Shown: piece after piece, positions 34,840 to 43,950 of the stretch
Numbering within the stretch: the first letter of the stretch is position 1
How the letters are laid out: every line of letters starts with the position of its first letter
Assembly (NCBI GenBank): GCA_049366695.1
Contig: JBMNCR010000089.1
Span: 27,513-91,512 of the forward strand
Origin: JBMNCR01 sp049366695
GTDB taxonomy: Bacteria > Bacillota > Clostridia > Eubacteriales > Alkalibacteraceae
Length of the DNA: 64,000 nucleotides
Direction of reading: 5' to 3'
Program-made: the position numbers and the translations under genes
Notes under the pieces: model-generated
What the model was told of the DNA's origin: nothing
Seen by the model: the letters and a program-made list of their open reading frames with translations, nothing else
Database searches by the model: none

Positions 34840-35195
34840 TTTGCATTCTACCTCACTGAATTAATTATAACTTTTGCATTAAAGTATCTAATTACAAAAG
34901 TATTGTTGTTTAAAGTTAATCCTATTATATACATTTAATACTGTATTCCACAAATAATTCTGATATAATCGTGTCAATGTATTTAGGATAAAATAAAATA
35001 CTTGTTCTAGATTATCAATTAGGTACCACTGAAAGGTGGTTTGTGTAACGACTTAATCTTTCCACTGAAGTTTTTTTATCTAAAAGTATTTTCTATGTTT
35101 TTGATATTTGTGTAGATTATTGTATATGTGTAGTTCGTCTATAATGACTAAAAAGGAAGACTTGTATAGACTCTTTTGACGATGACAATAAAGAG
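34840..35195. other. Divergent intergenic region, regulator 2 / flavoenzyme
   Basis: About 355 bases. It holds a small hairpin ACCAC-TGAAAG-GTGGT (about 35023-35038) without a T run and many AT tracts. No open frame is credible. The right end carries the shared upstream region and the palindrome entered separately. Confidence 0.5.
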
Positions 35196-35215
35196 TGATA
35201 ATTATATAATTATCA
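35196..35215. promoter_or_regulatory. 20-base perfect palindrome upstream of the flavoenzyme
   Basis: TGATAATTATATAATTATCA, identical to the core of the palindrome at 30749-30770 before the decayed gene copy. It lies about 40 bases before the flavoenzyme start. Conservation in both copies, where much of the surrounding upstream DNA differs, supports a protein-binding site. Confidence 0.6.
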
Positions 35216-35256
35216 AAGAATTTCAAATATCTAATTTAATAATGGAGGAAAGTACA

Positions 35257-37215
35257 ATGAAAAAATATCCACATTTATTTAGCCCATACCGTATTAAAAA
35301 CGTAACTTTTAGAAATCGTATTTTCGCGACACCTACTGGAATGACTTACCCAGATGAATATACGGGGGAACCAGACTTTAAAACAGTTTTATTTTATGAA
35401 AAAAAAGCTCGCGGTGGAGCAGCAAGCGTAACTCTTGGCGAAACGAAAATTAATGATGTTGATTGTGTACGCAGACCTAATGTAGACCGCATAAGACCTG
35501 ATTTTGCTAGAATGATTTTACCAAAAAAAAGCTGGGTAAAAGTTACAGATGCAATTAAACGTCATGGTGCGGTACCTTCCATTCAATTATCCCATGGAGG
35601 GATGTTTAGTGAGCCAGTTTTTATTAATGGGAATCAACCAATAGGTCCCGTTGATATGGTAAAAGAAAATGGAACAGTCGTTAGAGGTATGAACGAGGAC
35701 GATATGAAGCGTATCGCTAATGATTTTGCTGAAGCTGCCTGGTGCGCGCAAGATGCAGGATTCCAAGAGGTAATGCTACACTGTGGACATGGCTGGTTGA
35801 TTGGACAATTCTTATCACCACATTGGAATACTCGTACAGACGAATATGGCGGGCCAATTGAAAATAGAGCGAAATTTCCACTTATGGTAATTAATGCGGT
35901 ACGTGAAAAAGTAGGAGAAAACTTTATTATTGAAATCCGTATAAGTGGTGATGAACATCAGGAAAATGGATGGCCAATTGAAGATGTTATTAAATTTGCA
36001 CATATGGTAGAAGGAAAAGTAGATTTAATTCATATATCTGCCGGAGACTACCACAATTCTGATCAATACTGTTTTTCAACTGTATTTATGCCCCATAACT
36101 GTAATGTTCATGTTGCAGAAGCACTGAAAAAAGGTGGTGTAAAAACACCACTCGTAACCGTAGGTTCTATTAACGATCCTGAGGAAATGGAACGATTGAT
36201 TGCAGAAGGAATTACAGATTTCGTAGCGATTGGCAGAGGTATCTTAGCAGATTCGGATCTTCCGAAAAAAATTCAATTAGGAAAAGAGGATGATATTCGT
36301 CCATGTGTACGTTGCTGTAATTGTATGGGTGGATTATATGATGGATATTATCAATGTGATGTCAACCCGGTTGCTGGACAGGAAGCATATTTATTAAGAA
36401 CACTAGACGTTGAAGAAAGCAAACGTGTATTAGTTGTAGGTGGAGGACCTGGTGGAATGGTGGCTGCTTTAACAGCTGCAAGTAGAGGACACAAAGTAAC
36501 TCTGGTTGAGAAAAATGATAAACTAGGCGGAACACTACAATTCTCAGATATTGATTCTCATAAACAGGATTTAAGAAATTATAAAGATTACTTGATTCAT
36601 CAGGTAGAAAAACATGGCGTTGATATTCGACTTAATACAGAAGCAAATATTGCACTGCTGGAGGAACTACAACCACAATCTATTATTGTTGCAACAGGTG
36701 CCCAGCCAAGAGTATTAAAGACAAAAGGGGCTGAAAAAGCATGTCATGCAATAGATGCATATTACTCTCCTGAAAAAATAGGAAATAAAGTAGTTATGAT
36801 CGGTGGAGGTTTAATTGGTTGTGAAGTAGCGTTACATTTAGCAGAATTAGGTAAAGATGTGACTGTGATAGAAATAATCGATGAATTAGCAAAAGACGCA
36901 AATATCATTCATAAAGCATCATTAGTTGAAACTATGGAAATGATGAAAGATCTGGTACATGGAGTAACTAAAGCACAAGCAAAAGAAATTACGTATGCTG
37001 GTGTTACATATGTTGATCAAGATGGAAACGAACAATTCTTAGAAGCAGATACTGTATTATATGCAATCGGTATGTTACCAAATGACGATATTGTTGAACA
37101 GTTACGTGCTTGGGATGGATGGGAAACTTTCGTTCCTATCGGAGATTGTACAGGAGCAAGTATTATTCGTAAAGCAATTCATGACGGGTATCACGCTGCA
37201 ATAGATATTGTTTAA
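35257..37215 (+). CDS. OYE-family Fe-S flavoenzyme (TMADH / 2,4-dienoyl-CoA reductase type)
   Basis: 652 residues. N-terminal FMN barrel (1-340: LFSPYRIKNVTFRNRIFATP, GHGWLIGQFLSP, NTRTDEYGGPIENR), a [4Fe-4S] site with C350, C353, C356 and C367 (CVRCCNCMGG...YQCDVNP; C354 is an extra Cys), an FAD fold (VLVVGGGPGGMVAALTAA, about 391) and an NADH fold (VVMIGGGLIGCEVALHLAELG, about 512). Relatives reduce enoates or dienoyl-CoA, or oxidatively N-demethylate tertiary amines (TMADH, DgcA). Next to THF-dependent demethylases an N-demethylation role is attractive but unproven. ATG 35257 has GGAGG upstream. A decayed copy lies at 30825. Confidence 0.88.
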   Translation: MKKYPHLFSPYRIKNVTFRNRIFATPTGMTYPDEYTGEPDFKTVLFYEKKARGGAASVTLGETKINDVDCVRRPNVDRIRPDFARMILPKKSWVKVTDAIKRHGAVPSIQLSHGGMFSEPVFINGNQPIGPVDMVKENGTVVRGMNEDDMKRIANDFAEAAWCAQDAGFQEVMLHCGHGWLIGQFLSPHWNTRTDEYGGPIENRAKFPLMVINAVREKVGENFIIEIRISGDEHQENGWPIEDVIKFAHMVEGKVDLIHISAGDYHNSDQYCFSTVFMPHNCNVHVAEALKKGGVKTPLVTVGSINDPEEMERLIAEGITDFVAIGRGILADSDLPKKIQLGKEDDIRPCVRCCNCMGGLYDGYYQCDVNPVAGQEAYLLRTLDVEESKRVLVVGGGPGGMVAALTAASRGHKVTLVEKNDKLGGTLQFSDIDSHKQDLRNYKDYLIHQVEKHGVDIRLNTEANIALLEELQPQSIIVATGAQPRVLKTKGAEKACHAIDAYYSPEKIGNKVVMIGGGLIGCEVALHLAELGKDVTVIEIIDELAKDANIIHKASLVETMEMMKDLVHGVTKAQAKEITYAGVTYVDQDGNEQFLEADTVLYAIGMLPNDDIVEQLRAWDGWETFVPIGDCTGASIIRKAIHDGYHAAIDIV

Positions 37216-37239
37216 TATACTAATCTTACAAATCATAGT

Positions 37240-37277
37240 ACAAAAAAGCGATTTACTTTTCGAGATCGCTTTTTTGT
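37240..37277. terminator. Bidirectional terminator between flavoenzyme and regulator 3
   Basis: A 13-bp stem (37240-37252 with 37265-37277) with T runs on both strands, between convergent genes. Confidence 0.85.
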
Positions 37278-37309
37278 TATTTTGTATTAGAATGTGTTTT
37301 CTTGCAAAT

Positions 37310-38842
37310 TTATTCAGCAATGACAGTTTCATTGTTGATCAGTTTATGTAATGTTATGTTCATTAAAATAATCATAGATTGACTCAAAGAATCAGATAAT
37401 AAGTCTACTTCTATTTCTTCACCTATTTTCTGCACTCGGTATTTTAAGCTATTCCGATGCAGACATAATAGATTAGAAGCTTTATGTAGACTTCTTTCGT
37501 TCGTCAAATATATATATACGCTGTATAAGAAATCTCGTTCAGTTGCATTGCCTTTTTCCCATAAGAGTAGGAAAGGTTGATAAATAAAAATATCATTCAA
37601 CTCACTTGAATGGATAACATCTAATAATATTGGAAATGCATTATCATTAAAAGCTGATATTCTCTTTTCTGAATACTGCATGACAATCTTGGCTTGTTTG
37701 TATGCGAGATTCAATAAAGTAACATCGTTAAATGGATTCGATATCCCTACTTTCAAATCTAGATTCTGAAAGAGTTTTTTATCTTCTGAGTCGTTTTGTT
37801 TGTTTTGTTTGTCAGATTTTAAGATGATGATCCGATTTTTATAATAAAAAATCATGGCTTTATCAAACTCAAGCTGTAACGATGAAATATATTTTCTAAA
37901 TATTTCTCCGGTAAGTATCAGATCAGAGTTTAAATCACACATGTAAAGTCGGAAGTATTCCCTTTTTAGCCAAGGATACTGACTCAAAAAATAGTTAAGA
38001 TGACGTTGCTGATAGTCTTGCAAATTAATAAGCTGTACAAGAATTTGAGGCGCGATTTCTACGTTGCTTTGATCCCTTGTTTGTAACAGTAAAGAGTTAT
38101 TAATAAGGTTAGCAATATGTAGCAGCCAGGAAATTTCTTCTGAGTCAAACCCACCAGTAAATGAAACAGAACTAATATTACCAATAAATTTTCTCTTACT
38201 ATAGATAGGTAAAATAATATGATCCATACCATCTCTTTTAAAAACAAAAAATGATTCTCTATTCTGAATCGTTTGGTTAATATTTTGCATTTCCTCATGT
38301 GAATAAATACGCAAATCAATGGCGCCATTTTCAAGAACATTTCTCCATACTAAGCTTTCCGAAACGTCGGTTCCAACATCAATGAATTCAACCAACTGAT
38401 AAGAAGTGTCAAATAAAGCAATTGAGTTTTTGATTCGAATGGACTTTATTTTTAACAAAGCATTTATTGATTTGGACTCAAAAACTATCTGCCTAATTGA
38501 TTCATTATTCGAATTAAACGCTTGAAGCCATTCTAGGACTTTGATATAGACTGATTCTTTTGTAATTTCTTCCATGAGGATTATTGCTTGCTGGTTTAAT
38601 CGTTTAATCTCCTTTGACTCTAGCGAACCAATAATAATAAATGAATAGTTCAAGGAATTAGTAAAATGGTTGAGATGGTCCTGCATTGTACAAACAATCA
38701 AAGTATCTGTTTTTGGCTTAAAGCCGTTTTCTTGAAACAAGGTTACTGATGTAAGAGACAGTTGAACTTTGGTTTCAGTTTCAATTATATGCAAGTTCAT
38801 TCCATTGAATATATCTATCATAAGGTGTAGATTAAAATTCAT
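37310..38842 (-). CDS. PucR/CdaR-family transcriptional regulator (regulator 3)
   Basis: 510 residues. An N-terminal region of unknown fold, a CdaR-like middle (YFRLYMCDLNSDLILTGEIF ...) and the PucR helix-turn-helix (ERSLHKASNLLCLHRNSLKYRVQKI). I chose ATG 38842 because AAAGGAT lies eight bases upstream; the frame is open back to 38944. It is divergent from demethylase B (38990) with about 147 bases between, so it probably regulates that gene. Confidence 0.85.
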   Translation of the reverse strand: MNFNLHLMIDIFNGMNLHIIETETKVQLSLTSVTLFQENGFKPKTDTLIVCTMQDHLNHFTNSLNYSFIIIGSLESKEIKRLNQQAIILMEEITKESVYIKVLEWLQAFNSNNESIRQIVFESKSINALLKIKSIRIKNSIALFDTSYQLVEFIDVGTDVSESLVWRNVLENGAIDLRIYSHEEMQNINQTIQNRESFFVFKRDGMDHIILPIYSKRKFIGNISSVSFTGGFDSEEISWLLHIANLINNSLLLQTRDQSNVEIAPQILVQLINLQDYQQRHLNYFLSQYPWLKREYFRLYMCDLNSDLILTGEIFRKYISSLQLEFDKAMIFYYKNRIIILKSDKQNKQNDSEDKKLFQNLDLKVGISNPFNDVTLLNLAYKQAKIVMQYSEKRISAFNDNAFPILLDVIHSSELNDIFIYQPFLLLWEKGNATERDFLYSVYIYLTNERSLHKASNLLCLHRNSLKYRVQKIGEEIEVDLLSDSLSQSMIILMNITLHKLINNETVIAE

Positions 38843-38989
38843 AACGATCATCCTTTGTTCGAAAGTGAGAAAAAGAACTAAATTTTTCTCCAGTTTTACC
38901 AATGCTATTTTTTTTGCTGGCAAGTATACTAATATTATAATCATATATATAATTTATTAAAAGTCATATTTAATGAAAGGAAGATTTTT

Positions 38990-40312
38990 ATGTCGAATCA
39001 AAATGAAAGAGATGTTATCGGTTACATGCATCAAACCCCAGATGTTCACTCTTATGCTAATGTATTTGGTAGTCTAAAACCTTGGGAAATTGACCCTTGG
39101 CAGGAGGCATCCATGTCATGGAAGGAATCCTCTTACATTCATACAGGAATTTCAAACTTTGGTGTTCGTTTTAAAGGGTCAGATGCTTTAGAGTTTCTGA
39201 GATATGCATCAACCAATAAAGTCGATAATTGGAAAATCAATCGTGGTAAACACTTGGTTTTTTGTGATGAAAATGGTTTGATTGCTACCCATGCATTAGT
39301 TAACCGCTTTGATGAAGATGAGTTTATTATGTACGCCGCAAATCCTCTTCAAATCTTTAAATTATTGAAACAAAAAGAATATAATATGGAAATGACAATG
39401 CCTGACTTCTTTATTTACCAGATGTCAGGTCCGCTGTCCCTTACAATTATTGAAAAAGCCCTTGGTCAAGACTTGCATGATGTAAAGTTTTTAGAAAACA
39501 GAAAAGTGTACTTTCCACAGTTAGGCATTGAGGTTGAAGTTCAACGTATTGGAATGTCAGGCACTTTAGCTTACGAAGTGAAAGGAGAGGGCAAGAGCGG
39601 TCCGGATGTTTATGATGCTCTCTATGAAGCCGGAAAACCTATGGGATTAAAACGTCTTGGTTGGAGAACCTATATGCTCAATCACACAGAAGGAGGTTAC
39701 CCTCAAGGAAATGGCAGTTTCGCTTACTCTGTTGATTATGATCCTGAATTAACCCCTTATGGTGGTGAGGCTTTGAATATGGGTAGTGTGGATCCAAAAG
39801 ATTTACGTGCAAGAATGCGTACACCTTTTGAAGTTGATTGGGCTTGGATGGTTGATTTTAATAAAGGTGACTTCGTTGGGAAAGAAGCGTTAGAAAAAGA
39901 ACGTGATAATCAAAAACGTAGGATTGTCACACTAAAATGGAATGTAGATGATATTGTAGATATTTATCGCTCACTTTATGAAAAGGATGAAGAAGCATAT
40001 AAATACATGGAATATCCAATAGGCTATTTACAGCCAAGTGGTGGAAATGCTGACCTCGTATTAGATAAAGAGGGCAATCTTATCGGCATATCAAGTATTG
40101 TTGCTTATTCTAATTATTATCGTGAAACTATTTCGCAGTGTATTATGGATATTGACAAGATTGAAGAAGGCAAAGAAGTTATCGTTCAATGGGGAGATTA
40201 CGGACACCGTATCAAAAACGTCAGAGCAGAAATAGTTCGATACCCTTATTCAACATTAATAGAGAACAAAGACTACGATTTAAGTACTGTGCCAAAAGGA
40301 ACAGAAGTGTAA
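38990..40312 (+). CDS. LigM/DesA-like THF-dependent demethylase, paralogue B
   Basis: 440 residues. Blocks shared with the other long paralogues: EIDPWQEASMSWKESSYIHTG, YQMSGPLSLTIIEKALGQDLHDVKF, RIGMSGTLAYEVKGEG, MVDFNKGDFVGKEALEKER, IVTLKWNVDDIVDIYRSLYE and VIVQWGDYGHRIKNVRAEIVRYPY. The candidate catalytic tyrosine occurs in RTYMLNHTEGGYPQG. Expected reaction: methyl transfer from a methoxylated or methylated substrate to THF in the cytoplasm. A good AAAGGAAG ribosome site is present. It is divergent from regulator 3. Confidence 0.85.
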   Translation: MSNQNERDVIGYMHQTPDVHSYANVFGSLKPWEIDPWQEASMSWKESSYIHTGISNFGVRFKGSDALEFLRYASTNKVDNWKINRGKHLVFCDENGLIATHALVNRFDEDEFIMYAANPLQIFKLLKQKEYNMEMTMPDFFIYQMSGPLSLTIIEKALGQDLHDVKFLENRKVYFPQLGIEVEVQRIGMSGTLAYEVKGEGKSGPDVYDALYEAGKPMGLKRLGWRTYMLNHTEGGYPQGNGSFAYSVDYDPELTPYGGEALNMGSVDPKDLRARMRTPFEVDWAWMVDFNKGDFVGKEALEKERDNQKRRIVTLKWNVDDIVDIYRSLYEKDEEAYKYMEYPIGYLQPSGGNADLVLDKEGNLIGISSIVAYSNYYRETISQCIMDIDKIEEGKEVIVQWGDYGHRIKNVRAEIVRYPYSTLIENKDYDLSTVPKGTEV

Positions 40313-40319
40313 GGTGTTG

Positions 40320-40457
40320 AGAGCTCTATTCGAGGGATCTAATACCTGTGAGATTGCAATTACCATTAATTATAATAGAAATAAGGTAGCTAAAGCAGAT
40401 TGTATCTATATGGTAGAATTACATAAAGCAACAAAGACTATGTATAAGGGAGTCTAA
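40320..40457 (+). pseudogene. Possible C-terminal hotdog thioesterase fragment
   Basis: An open frame without a start reads SNTCEIAITINYNRNKVAKA then DCIYMVELHKATKTMYKGV and a stop. The pattern resembles the last two strands of PaaI-type hotdog thioesterases (xIxINYLRPVKxGDxIxAEAxVxHxGRRT). It follows demethylase B by eight bases, and its stop lies within a terminator hairpin. The call rests on a short match. Confidence 0.35.
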
Positions 40458-40475
40458 ACTCCCTTGTTTTTTTTT
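40446..40475 (+). terminator. Terminator after demethylase B
   Basis: An 8-bp stem AAGGGAGT/ACTCCCTT (40446-40453 with 40458-40465), loop CTAA, then G and nine T. Confidence 0.9.
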
Positions 40476-40489
40476 AAAGATAAAGAAAA

Positions 40490-40508
40490 CCCCCGGTTCT
40501 ACCGGGGG
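40490..40508. repeat. GC-rich hairpin near IS256 remnant
   Basis: CCCCCGGT-TCT-ACCGGGGG, an 8-bp GC stem unlike the AT-rich surroundings. On the minus strand it is followed by TTTTCTTTA, so it could be a terminator for that strand; a mobile-element end is another option. Confidence 0.45.
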
Positions 40509-40810
40509 ATAAAAAGCTTTAGCTATGAGTGTGTTTTTTTACCTATTTTTGATAAAATTATTTTGGTTCGCCAACCAAAAATAACAAAATCAAAATAAGG
40601 ATCCGAAATGGATAAAAATAGTTTATCACATACAACATGAAATTGTAAATATCATATAGTATTTGCCACCCAGCTCAGTGGTGTAAGATAAATGGTGTAA
40701 ACTTCTGAAATGATATAAAATAAAAAAATCATTTAGGAGGATTATACCATTATGACGTTAATAGACAAAAGAGAAGTAAGAAAATTGATGAAGGAAGGTA
40801 AGTAAAAAGA

Positions 40811-41189
40811 TATGACAGTTATTCAAAGGTATATAGTGCACGTAATTCGTAATTCAACGAGATATTTATCTTATAAAGATAGAAAAGTCTTTGTATCTGA
40901 TTTAAAGCCCGTATATACAGCTATTGATGAAACCCAAACATTAGAAGCTCTATCAAATCTTGAAGAAAAATAGGGAGAAAAATATTATATTGCTATAAAA
41001 CTTTGGAAAGATCATTGGAATGAAATAGCCACTATGTTTAAATATCCTTAAGATATAAGAAGACTAATATATACAACAAATGCAATTGAAAGCTTTAATA
41101 GGCAGCTAAGGAAAGTAACTAAGTCAAAGAGCGTTTTTCCAACAGATGAATCACTTTAAAAAATGTTATATTTAGCTTCATTAGTTAAG
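40811..41189 (+). mobile_element. IS256-family transposase remnant
   Basis: The translated segments VIQRYIVHVIRNSTRYLSYK, FVSDLKPVYTAIDETQTLE, LWKDHWNEIATMFKYP and [20 protein letters not shown] then [11 protein letters not shown] match the C-terminal half of IS256-type (mutator) transposases. Stops interrupt it (TAG near 40970, TAA near 41050 and 41157). A short 5' scrap (MTLIDKREVRKLMKEGK, stop) precedes it at 40753. No terminal inverted repeats could be paired by eye. Confidence 0.85.
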
Positions 41190-41406
41190 ATTTGATTTGT
41201 TTTGGGCTTGGATTTATCATAATAGCATGGAACTCCATGAACCACCAGCATGTACTGGATTTTATCTTTCTATTTTGCATTACATAACTGATATAAAAAC
41301 TCATCTTTTAATAATTTAATTTAATTTTCAATGACTTCTGGGCAGTAATAGTTGAGAATTTCATAATTCTTCTATAATCTCCGGTATATAGAATTACACC
41401 CTTAAT

Positions 41407-41583
41407 TGGAATTGTTTTTACAAGGGTAAGAGTATTGTGCGCGCTGATGCGAATCATATTTCATCTGCACAGCGGAAGAACACAATCGTAGACTATTTGC
41501 GACACCCAGAGTTTTTGGATATAAAATCAGTAGGCAGATTAATTAAAATAGTAAACGAAGTAATAATTATCATTTATCCGTAA
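41407..41583 (+). other. Unidentified 59-codon fragment
   Basis: An open frame without a start reads FYKGKSIVRADANHISSAQR then KNTIVDYLRHPEFLDIKSVG and on to a TAA. Codon use and composition look protein-like and are less AT-rich than the surrounding bases, so it is probably the end of a lost gene. I do not recognise it. Confidence 0.35.
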
Positions 41584-41707
41584 TTTTTATTGTGATATGA
41601 CTATATTTGTGATAAATTTAATATAAAGACTGTGTAATAACAAGGTGTAAATTTTAGATATGTTTGTTATAGACCATACAAACTGTAGGAGTGGAGGAAA
41701 TTAATCT

Positions 41708-43327
41708 ATGAAACTTAATGCAGATATCATATATGACAATCTCAGCCAATCCGTTATGATGGAGAGCTATGGTCACAAAAAAAAGGAACTCACACTTAAA
41801 AGACCTGAGTTCTATAATGGTTTAAGCCGCGAATTCAAATCCAATCATATTTATATATCACTTGTTGACCGGCTCCATTTAGATCCAGTTTTTGGAGATG
41901 ATGTTGTGGTTATCAGTGTTGGAGGCAATCCACCCATAACATATTTGGTTGATAAATGTGTTTGCTTCTCAATATTAGATAATACCGATTTATTGACTAT
42001 TTTTAATTTAGTGCAGCAGATATTTGATAAATATGATGATTGGGATACCGGGTTACAGAATATTATAGACACTACTGGAAGCATTAAGGAAATTGTTGAG
42101 CTTAGTTTTACTATATTTGGAAACCCGATTATTGTACTAGATCCTAACTTTAGATATCTAGCATATAGCAGCATTATTGATACTCAAGATGAACTAGCAA
42201 ATTATCGTCCTGATAAAAATGGCACCATGCTTCTGAATTCGTTTAGTAAATTTGACAATAGCTATGGGACGAAAATATTTGCGAGGGAGCCATTATTACT
42301 GTCTTCACAGGAAGTAAAATATTTCATTATCAACCTCTTTGAAAAGAATGACTACGCCGGTAGTTTGACAATTCCATTTATTATCCAAAATCAACGACAG
42401 AGTGATATTGCACTGGCCCAATATTTGGCAAAAGTTATTGAAAATTCACTGAAAAAAAATTCCACGATATTAAGCTCTAATGCGAATATTCTAAAGAGAA
42501 TCCTTCAGGATCTACTAAATTGCTTTCCCATAGATTCAACCAAGATGCACTATTTAAAGGATGATAGATTTACTGGGAAGTATATCTGCATTAAAATGTT
42601 TCTTGGATATCGTTCAAATAAGGTACCAGTTGAGTACATATGTAATCATATAGAAAGTTACTTTTCTGGTTGTGTAGCTTTTGAATATGAATCAGTAATT
42701 GTAACATTTATTAATCTTGAAAAGATTTTTTGCGACGAAAAGATACTAATAGACAAGATGAAAAAATTACTGCAGACAATGAATTTAAAAGCCGGTGCTA
42801 GTCATTCTTTTACTGATCTGTCAATGGCTCGACTTTATTACCGGCAAGCATGTATTGCTTTTGAAATGGGATCCTCAATCAACCTTGATCATATCTTTTA
42901 CAAATTTGACGATTACGTTTTGATGTATATGATGTCACATTGTATGGGTGAATTTCCTATAGATATTTTATTAACAAATGGCGTTTGTAAGCTTATAGAA
43001 CATGATTTGACGTCGGACACTAATTATTTAAATACGCTGCGTACCTACTTGAATAACAATATGAATATAACCAAAACTGCAAAGGATCTCTATGTACATC
43101 GTAGTACCTTTTTGGAACGATTAAAACGCATCAAAAGATTATTACAAATTGATTTAGAAGATCCCGACCAGAGGCTTCGTCTTCTAGTCGCACTTAAAAT
43201 CATTGAGACTAATGAAAAAGTCAAAACTAAAATAAACAATATTGAATTGATTGATCAAAATGGTTTTAATTCGGAAGATTCAAAAAAGTTACTAGAATTA
43301 GAAAGCATTTATAAAGAAAATCCTTAG
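41708..43327 (+). CDS. PucR/CdaR-family transcriptional regulator (regulator 4)
   Basis: 539 residues, closest in layout to regulator 1 and regulator 5: N-terminal unknown region, KIVEFSLTIFGNPIIVLDPN-like sensing segment (EIVELSFTIFGNPIIVLDPN), CdaR-like middle, and helix-turn-helix YLNNNMNITKTAKDLYVHRSTFLERLKRIKRLL. A tail of about 40 residues follows the helix-turn-helix. GGAGTGGAGG precedes the ATG. It lies 624 bases upstream of the SDR/unknown/GcvT-like block and points toward it, so it is the likely regulator of that block. Confidence 0.85.
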   Translation: MKLNADIIYDNLSQSVMMESYGHKKKELTLKRPEFYNGLSREFKSNHIYISLVDRLHLDPVFGDDVVVISVGGNPPITYLVDKCVCFSILDNTDLLTIFNLVQQIFDKYDDWDTGLQNIIDTTGSIKEIVELSFTIFGNPIIVLDPNFRYLAYSSIIDTQDELANYRPDKNGTMLLNSFSKFDNSYGTKIFAREPLLLSSQEVKYFIINLFEKNDYAGSLTIPFIIQNQRQSDIALAQYLAKVIENSLKKNSTILSSNANILKRILQDLLNCFPIDSTKMHYLKDDRFTGKYICIKMFLGYRSNKVPVEYICNHIESYFSGCVAFEYESVIVTFINLEKIFCDEKILIDKMKKLLQTMNLKAGASHSFTDLSMARLYYRQACIAFEMGSSINLDHIFYKFDDYVLMYMMSHCMGEFPIDILLTNGVCKLIEHDLTSDTNYLNTLRTYLNNNMNITKTAKDLYVHRSTFLERLKRIKRLLQIDLEDPDQRLRLLVALKIIETNEKVKTKINNIELIDQNGFNSEDSKKLLELESIYKENP

Positions 43328-43371
43328 TAACAAGTTGATAATCCGCAAGAATTAACTTAATACTAAAGATT

Positions 43372-43418
43372 AACAGCCTCCTTTTTACAGATGATTTACC
43401 TGTAAAAAGGAGGCTGTT
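43372..43418 (+). terminator. Terminator of regulator 4
   Basis: A perfect 19-bp stem (43372-43390 with 43400-43418) with a 9-base loop; only a short T-rich stretch follows. Confidence 0.75.
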
Positions 43419-43950
43419 ATTGTTATTCAATTTATTCGGGTTCCAATATGGAAATGCTTATTTTTATAATTTATAGGCTATGAATTTAATTCCAAGCTGA
43501 TATGAACTCCAGGAAGTGGTGTTTTATAAATTAGTGTAGGATTACATCAAGTTACATTAAACATCTTTCTTTCATACCCAATAGCTACAAAATGTAGGTG
43601 TCAAGTCAAAATAATCGGTATAACTTGAAGGATTTACAATATTTAAGATGAGATGTAGTATAAATTTAAACTAAGCAAACTACAATTGCCGTCAACAATA
43701 GTAGATTTGCTTTGTAAATTTTTATTTTAAAGGAGGGATAAAAGACAATATTGGAACATGGATTTCTGTAGACATCGGTTCTGTGTCCTTGAAAATCATC
43801 CACAAGTATAGACCCCATGGGAAAACTCATGTCCCACAAGTAACTTATGGCATTACCCTAGAGCAATATCCACAAGGATGTTGCAGCAGCATACATGGCT
43901 GGGCTGGAGGGTAAACAAGCAGTAAAAATTTTTTATGGAGGTGTTTAATT
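43419..43950. other. Intergenic region with decayed coding segment
   Basis: The left part is AT-rich and empty. From about 43734, after AAGGAGGG, a frame reads NIGTWISVDIGSVSLKIIHK then PHGKTHVPQVTYGITLEQYP and a stop at about 43915. VDIGSVSLKII resembles the first phosphate loop of ASKHA ATPases such as acyl-CoA dehydratase activases, so this may be a remnant of one. A GGAGG at 43935-43939 serves the SDR gene. Confidence 0.35.

Noticed and set aside
40490..40508. IS200/IS605 end hairpin
   Set aside because: No TnpA or TnpB sequence near it and no matching second end; left as an unexplained hairpin.
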